Below, one piece after another: positions 49,299 through 54,688 of a stretch of 54,688 bases of DNA (position 1 is its first letter; the number at the start of each line of letters is the position of its first letter). A program made the translations under genes and the position numbers. The DNA comes from Candidatus Izemoplasma sp. (GTDB lineage: Bacteria > Bacillota_I > Bacilli_A > Izemoplasmatales > Izemoplasmataceae). The notes beneath the pieces were generated by a model, which saw only the letters and a program-made list of their open reading frames with translations, did not search any database and had not been told where the DNA came from. The DNA is taken from the NCBI GenBank assembly GCA_029939945.1, contig JAOZRX010000008.1, positions 1-54,688 of the forward strand. Reading direction: 5' to 3'.

Positions 49299-50800
49299 TG
49301 CATCTTGAAATGAAAGGTATTTACAAATCATTTGGTCCTGTAGAAGTTCTTAAAAATGTTCATTTTGATATCAAAGAAAATGAATTTCATGCATTGATTG
49401 GAGAAAATGGCGCTGGAAAATCTACTTTGGTGAAAATTCTAACTGGGATATTTCCTCATAATGGAGGAAATATATTTGTAAATGGTGAGGAAGTTCATTT
49501 CAAGTCGATACGAGATAGTGAAGAAAAAAAGATTGCAATAGTTAATCAAGAACTTAATGTTTTTAGTGATATGACTGTACTTGAAAATCTATTCTTATGC
49601 AAAGAAATAAAAACAAAAACTGGAAGAATTAATGTCAAAGAACAATCTAAATTAGCGAAAGAAGTTTTAGATAAATTAGGTATTGATATTGATTTGAATA
49701 TAGCAATAGGTGAGTTATCAGTAGGACTTCAACAAATGTTGGAAATAGCAAAAGCTATTTTACTTGATGCTGAACTGATAGTTATGGATGAACCTACAAG
49801 TGCACTAACAGATAAAGAGATTAATGCCTTATTTGAAGTACTTGAAGTATTGAGAACAGAAGGTAAATCAATAATTTATATATCTCATAGAATGAAGGAA
49901 ATCTTTCAAATATGCGATAGAATTACTATTCTAAGAGATGGAGAGTTTGTTATTACTGAAAAAGTAAAAAACATAACTTATGAAGATGTAGTTAAGAATA
50001 TGGTTGGATATGATTTAGGTGGATTATTTCCAGATAAACCATATATAAAACTAGGTCCATCGTTACTAAGAGTTGAGAATATTTCAAAAGGTAAGTTATT
50101 TGAAAATGTTAGCTTTGAAGTACATGAGGGAGAAATTATCGGTTTTGCTGGTTTAATGGGTAGTGGTAGAACAGAAATAATGAATGCAGTATTTGGAATA
50201 GACCCATGTGACAAAGGAGAATTCTACGTTAAAGACAAACTTGTGAATATTAAATCAGTACAAGATGCTAAAAAACACAGAATAGGATATGTTACTGAAA
50301 ATAGAAAAGAAGAAGGATTATTCCTAGATTTTACAATATTGGATAACATTCTATTCAATAATCTTAAAAAATTTAGCAATAGAAAAATAATAGATCATAA
50401 ATTATCAAGTGATGAGGCAAAAAAATATACAGACTTGGTTAACCTGAAATTTAGAGGTTTAGAGCAATATGCTTCAGAACTTAGTGGAGGAAATCAACAA
50501 AAAGTTGTTTTAGCGAAGTGGCTTGCAAATAATCCACAAATACTAATTTTAGATGAACCTACAAGAGGAATTGATGTTAATTCTAAAAAACAAATATATC
50601 AGTTAATTTATGAATTAAGAAAGATTGGTATAGGATTCATAGTAGTTTCAAGTGAGTTAGTAGAACTACTAGGTATAACAGATAAAATTTATGTTATGCA
50701 TGAAGGTAAAATGACTAAATCAATTATAAATGATAATTTATCTGATGAAACAGTGATGAAATATATGATGGGAGGTACAGACAATGGAGAAAGCGAGTAA
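49298..50800 (+). CDS. rbsA: ribose ABC transporter ATP-binding protein
   Basis: Duplicated CUT2 ATPase in rbs operon; GENGAGKSTLVKILTG, LSGGNQQKVVLAKWL. Confidence 0.95.
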   Translation: MHLEMKGIYKSFGPVEVLKNVHFDIKENEFHALIGENGAGKSTLVKILTGIFPHNGGNIFVNGEEVHFKSIRDSEEKKIAIVNQELNVFSDMTVLENLFLCKEIKTKTGRINVKEQSKLAKEVLDKLGIDIDLNIAIGELSVGLQQMLEIAKAILLDAELIVMDEPTSALTDKEINALFEVLEVLRTEGKSIIYISHRMKEIFQICDRITILRDGEFVITEKVKNITYEDVVKNMVGYDLGGLFPDKPYIKLGPSLLRVENISKGKLFENVSFEVHEGEIIGFAGLMGSGRTEIMNAVFGIDPCDKGEFYVKDKLVNIKSVQDAKKHRIGYVTENRKEEGLFLDFTILDNILFNNLKKFSNRKIIDHKLSSDEAKKYTDLVNLKFRGLEQYASELSGGNQQKVVLAKWLANNPQILILDEPTRGIDVNSKKQIYQLIYELRKIGIGFIVVSSELVELLGITDKIYVMHEGKMTKSIINDNLSDETVMKYMMGGTDNGESE

Positions 50801-51740
50801 ATTACAACAGCCATTAGAAAAAGCTTTGAGCCTAATTAAGAAAAATATTCCCATATTAGGGCTTTTACTGATTATGTTATTTATATCAATAATACAACCA
50901 AGGTTTTTATCAAGTTATAATATTATAAGCGTACTGAGGCAGGCTTCAATAAATGGATTACTAGCATTTGGATTAACTATAGTAATTATATCTGGAGGAA
51001 TTGACTTATCAGTTGGGAGTACATTAGCTGTATCAAGTATGGTTATGGCCCTATCAATCAAGGCTGGAGTTCCAGCATTTCCTGCTGTACTATTTTCATT
51101 ACTTGTAGGATCTGCAATTGGAGTATTAAACGGTCTTTTAATCTCTAAAGGGAAATTACAACCTTTCATTGCTACTTTGGGGACTATGATGGTCTTTAGG
51201 GGAGTTACACTCTATTTATCTGAGGGATTACCAGTTTCAAAACTTGGAGAAGGGTTCATTGGTTGGATTGGAAGAGGGAGTATGTTAGGTATTCCTGTCC
51301 CAGTGTATCTTCTTACAATTGTTTTCTTAGTATTTGCATATTTTTTGAAACATACAACATTTGGAAAAAGAATTTATGCTATTGGTGGAAATGAAAAAGC
51401 TGCTCGATTATCGGGAGTGAAGGTTGAAAACAATATCGTATATATTTATATGATTAGTGGATTATTAGCTGCATTAGCAGGAGTAATCCTTACATCAAGA
51501 ATTGATTCAGCTGTTCCAACTGCCGCAAAAGGTTATGAATTAACAGCAATTGCAGCAGCAGTAATAGGTGGTGCTAGTTTATCAGGTGGTAAAGGAAAAG
51601 CTACTGGAACTATCATTGGTATTTTAATTATTGCTGTGATTACAAATGGTCTTAATCTTATAGGTGTATCATCATATTTACAACAAATTATTACAGGAGT
51701 AATCATTTTGACAGCAGTACTATTAGATGGAAAAAAATAG
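50784..51740 (+). CDS. rbsC: ribose ABC transporter permease
   Basis: GLTIVIISGGIDLSVGSTLAVSSM, AIGGNEKAARLSGV. Confidence 0.95.
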   Translation: MEKASKLQQPLEKALSLIKKNIPILGLLLIMLFISIIQPRFLSSYNIISVLRQASINGLLAFGLTIVIISGGIDLSVGSTLAVSSMVMALSIKAGVPAFPAVLFSLLVGSAIGVLNGLLISKGKLQPFIATLGTMMVFRGVTLYLSEGLPVSKLGEGFIGWIGRGSMLGIPVPVYLLTIVFLVFAYFLKHTTFGKRIYAIGGNEKAARLSGVKVENNIVYIYMISGLLAALAGVILTSRIDSAVPTAAKGYELTAIAAAVIGGASLSGGKGKATGTIIGILIIAVITNGLNLIGVSSYLQQIITGVIILTAVLLDGKK

Positions 51741-51803
51741 TCATCAAAATTAATTTAAACCAAAAAGGTGTCGACCATAAAACGAAGAAGGAGAAAAAAT
51801 TAT

Positions 51804-52694
51804 ATGAAAAAATTATTATTGGCAGTGTTATTAGTAAGTGTTTTAGCACTTTCTGCATGTGGACCAAAGGACTCAATGAAAATTGGTTTTGCATCATCAA
51901 CATTTGATAATCCATTTTTCAACGATATTAAAGATGGTATTTTAGAAGTGTTGGAAGATTCTGAGTATGAACTAATTTCTTTAGGAGCAGACAATGATGC
52001 TTCTGTTCAAGCAGCTCAAATCGAAGATTTAATTGCTCAAGGTGTAGATTTAATTTTATTAAATCCAGTTGATAGTACAACAGTTGGAACTAAAATTATT
52101 GAAGCAAATGAAGCAGGAATTCCAGTAATTACAGTTGATAGAAATGCTGAAACTGGAGAAGTTATCGCTCATGTAGCATCTGACAATGTTGCTGGTGGAA
52201 AAATGGCTGCAACAGAATTAGCTGCAGTATGTCCAACAGGAGCTCCAGTACTACAATTAACTGGACAAGCAGGAGCATCAGCTGCAACTGATCGTCAAGC
52301 AGGATTTGAAGAAATTTTTGGAACTGCAAATATTGATCATACTGTAACAGCAAGTTGGAGTAGAGCTGAAGGTCAAGCAGTTACTGAAGCATTCTTAGCT
52401 ACACAAACAGGAGATACAGTATGTGTATTTGCTGCAAACGATGAAATGGCTCTTGGAGTTGTTGAAGCAATCAAAGCTAACACTTCATTTGACTTATCAA
52501 AATCATATATTATTGGTTTTGATGCAATCGGCGATGCATTAACTGCAGTTGACGCAAGTGAAATGCATGCAACAGTAGCACAACAACCAGTTGAAATTGG
52601 TAGAATTGCTGCACAAATTGGATTAGACTATTTAGCAGGAGAAACAGTAGCAGCAAGTGTACCTGTTGAGTTAGCATTAATCAAAAAAGACTAA
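51804..52694 (+). CDS. rbsB: ribose ABC transporter substrate-binding lipoprotein
   Basis: Lipobox LSACGPK; RbsB-like FDNPFFNDIKDGI, LLNPVDSTTVG; RBS GAAGGAG. Confidence 0.93.
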   Translation: MKKLLLAVLLVSVLALSACGPKDSMKIGFASSTFDNPFFNDIKDGILEVLEDSEYELISLGADNDASVQAAQIEDLIAQGVDLILLNPVDSTTVGTKIIEANEAGIPVITVDRNAETGEVIAHVASDNVAGGKMAATELAAVCPTGAPVLQLTGQAGASAATDRQAGFEEIFGTANIDHTVTASWSRAEGQAVTEAFLATQTGDTVCVFAANDEMALGVVEAIKANTSFDLSKSYIIGFDAIGDALTAVDASEMHATVAQQPVEIGRIAAQIGLDYLAGETVAASVPVELALIKKD

Positions 52695-52744
52695 TATAGA
52701 TTACATGGTAATAAACTAATAGTGATTCAACCCTCTTATTAATG

Positions 52745-52776
52745 AAGAAACGAACTTATGGTTCGTTTCTTTATTT
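52745..52776 (+). terminator. Intrinsic terminator after rbs operon
   Basis: AAGAAACGAAC-ttatg-GTTCGTTTCTTTATTTT. Confidence 0.85.
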
Positions 52777-52972
52777 TCTATAAAAAATATATGGATTCTA
52801 TTACCTTTGTTATAATACGACATTACTTAAACTTGTTTTTTTTAGTAGGATTGACTCCTATATTTATTATTATACATTGAACACTATTTACTATCTAATC
52901 TATGTATAAACTTATTATATACATGGTATAATAAGTATTTGTTAATATAAGTGAAAAAGAGGGGGTGGGATA

Positions 52973-53098
52973 ATGAAAAAGTTAATATTGGTGCTTGCTA
53001 CAGTTATTATGATGGTTGGATTGGTTTCATGTGATGGTGATGAACCTGGCACAGGAAAAACATCTAAATCAAATAAAGATATATCTTTAACAATTTAG
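52973..53098 (+). CDS. 41-aa mini-lipoprotein (not in ORF track)
   Basis: MKKLILVLATVIMMVGLVSCDGDEPGTGKTSKSNKDISLTI; lipobox LVSC; RBS GAGGGGGTGGG. Confidence 0.55.
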   Translation: MKKLILVLATVIMMVGLVSCDGDEPGTGKTSKSNKDISLTI

Positions 53099-53152
53099 GG
53101 TTAATACTTCCAAAATACTTATCATATTTTTTTATGTAAAATCAGTATAATA

Positions 53153-53171
53153 AAGCCCTTAGGGTCTTTTA
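53153..53171 (+). terminator. Hairpin terminator after mini-lipoprotein
   Basis: AAAGCCCTTAGGGTCTTTT. Confidence 0.55.
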
Positions 53172-53255
53172 TATATCGAATCTATAGAACCTGTAATTTA
53201 TAATAAAATATGTTATACTGTATATGATAAAAAATATAATGATAGGTGTGATTCT

Positions 53256-54293
53256 ATGTTAAAAAAAATATCAAAAATATTAGTTATTCTATTACTAACA
53301 TTTATTTTAGTAATCAATATTCCCATTATTCAAGTGAATCATCAAGAATCTGATATTGATTACAGTAACTGGATGTTTGAAAATATAGAAGATGATTTAA
53401 AAATAGTAGATTTGAAAATGTTAGGAGCACACGATGCTTTTTCAAAAGATATAAACATATTTAGTGAACCTGATTTATATGCTGACGGAATTATGAAAGG
53501 TTTAGTCGGAACAGTGCTAAAAGGATATTTAGTTAAACAGTCTGTTACTCAAATAGCTGATACTTTACAATTGTTAAATAGTGGAGTCAGATATCTTGAT
53601 ATTAGATTAACTTATAATAATGGAGAATGGACCACTAAACATAATTTTACATCAAGTAGTTTTGATAGTATCGCTTCTGATATAGTAGAATACTTGAATG
53701 AACATGATGGAGAATTCTTGATTCTTGATTTTCCACACATTAATGGATTAGATTATGATAGTGTTGAAGATTATCAAATTTTCCTAGATATGCTTGAAGA
53801 AACAGGATTGTTTGCCTTTAACTATACTAACGATTTAAAAGAGTTAGGGGAGATAACTTATTTTGATATAACAAATAATAAAACAAGTTCTAGTGTTATC
53901 ATTGTTGATAAGTTCAGAAGTGAGTCCAAAGAAACATATTTGTATGAGACAACTATAAGATCTAACTGGGCAAACAATGATAGTTTTAGTGGTACTGTAC
54001 AATTCTTAAAACAAGAGAGTGAATTAATTAATGAATCCAGTGAATTTGATAATTCATTTAAAGTAATGCAAGCTGTTACTACAATGCAAAAGTCTCTTCC
54101 AGGAGTTTTGAATAGTCTTACAACATATTCACTAATTGAAAGAGCATCAGATTTTAATAACTATTTAATAATGCATGATGACTTTGAAGAGATATTTAAT
54201 GAACTACCAATTATAATGGTCGATTATTCAAATACAAATGAAGATGGATTTTTAGACAATATAATGCAATTGATTATAGATGCAAACACATAG
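53256..54293 (+). CDS. Secreted/membrane-anchored PI-specific phospholipase C-like phosphodiesterase
   Basis: N-terminal signal/TM; X-domain-like LGAHDAFSKD, GVRYLDIRL, WTTKHNF, EFLILDF. Confidence 0.75.
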   Translation: MLKKISKILVILLLTFILVINIPIIQVNHQESDIDYSNWMFENIEDDLKIVDLKMLGAHDAFSKDINIFSEPDLYADGIMKGLVGTVLKGYLVKQSVTQIADTLQLLNSGVRYLDIRLTYNNGEWTTKHNFTSSSFDSIASDIVEYLNEHDGEFLILDFPHINGLDYDSVEDYQIFLDMLEETGLFAFNYTNDLKELGEITYFDITNNKTSSSVIIVDKFRSESKETYLYETTIRSNWANNDSFSGTVQFLKQESELINESSEFDNSFKVMQAVTTMQKSLPGVLNSLTTYSLIERASDFNNYLIMHDDFEEIFNELPIIMVDYSNTNEDGFLDNIMQLIIDANT

Positions 54294-54342
54294 TTGTAAA
54301 ACCTAACTAATATTTGTATAATGAAGATAGCAAGTTACAAAT

Positions 54343-54373
54343 AAGGTATCGGCATAAAGCTGATGCCTTTTTG
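54343..54373 (+). terminator. Intrinsic terminator
   Basis: AAGGTATCGGC-ataaa-GCTGATGCCTTTTT. Confidence 0.7.
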
Positions 54374-54523
54374 TATTATTCTTGGGAAGAAATAATTGCA
54401 AATTAAAAAATATTTAATTTAGAATAATATAAGAGAACAATTTAAATTTCAAACAAAACTAGATTGATAATTTATTTGATATATATATTATAATGTTTAT
54501 AATTAAAGTAAGGAGGTGCTATT

Positions 54524-54688
54524 ATGACAAAGTTGATGTTAGTTCTGTTTGAATCTTATCCCAAATCTCAGAAAAATAAATTTGTCCTTGAAACAAACAA
54601 CAAAAACTATCTTAGGTTGTTATTTTTATCTAAAATTATGATAGGAATATCTATTTTGATGTATTTGATTTCAATTTTAGAAAATGAT
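54524..54688 (+). CDS. N-terminus of a membrane protein (3' truncated by window edge)
   Basis: AGGAGGTG RBS then MTKLMLVLFESYPKSQKNKFVLETNNKNYLRLLFLSKIMIGISILMYLISILEND, open to the window end. Confidence 0.55.
   Translation, partial: MTKLMLVLFESYPKSQKNKFVLETNNKNYLRLLFLSKIMIGISILMYLISILEND

Noticed and set aside
1-54688. Anti-phage defence island, prophage or transposon
   Set aside because: No integrase, transposase, nuclease or phage structural gene was recognised; the content is mainly transport, sugar metabolism and regulation.

Overview
54.7-kb window from a low-GC, Firmicutes/Mollicutes-like bacterial chromosome. TGA acts as a normal stop, most genes are on the + strand, and AGGAGG-type RBSs are common. 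I saw no tRNA, rRNA, CRISPR array or intact mobile element. Left to right: (1) class II aldolase (truncated by the window edge), DeoR regulator, BMP/nucleoside-type ABC importer, MTA/SAH-type deaminase and a divergent MtnA/eIF2B-like isomerase, which together look like a 5'-deoxynucleoside or MTA salvage (DHAP-shunt-like) locus; (2) an MFS exporter with a two-site operator, a decayed XRE/membrane-protein pair missing from the ORF track, and an ABC-F protein followed by a 21-bp-arm hairpin; (3) a xylose regulon: ROK repressor, xylA, a YesN/LytS/sugar-binding-lipoprotein sensor module, xylB and an ABC importer; (4) a DUF4886/SGNH-like lipoprotein, then a MacB/FtsX-type ABC exporter with an OmpR/HK pair; (5) a lipoprotein/HK/RR operon divergent from a VWA lipoprotein, with four 11-bp-phased Pho-box-like repeats between them; (6) a 419-aa cationic, very hydrophobic protein built from ~29-residue tandem repeats, which I consider the most novel coding feature; (7) a histidine phosphatase variant, aldose epimerase, two Gfo/Idh/MocA oxidoreductases and an Ig-domain/OppA-like lipoprotein with no permease nearby; (8) a complete rbs operon with a perfect LacI-type operator and a second near-perfect copy inside rbsK; (9) a mini-lipoprotein, a secreted PI-PLC-like protein and a truncated membrane protein. 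Family calls come from reading motifs by eye; no database search was run.
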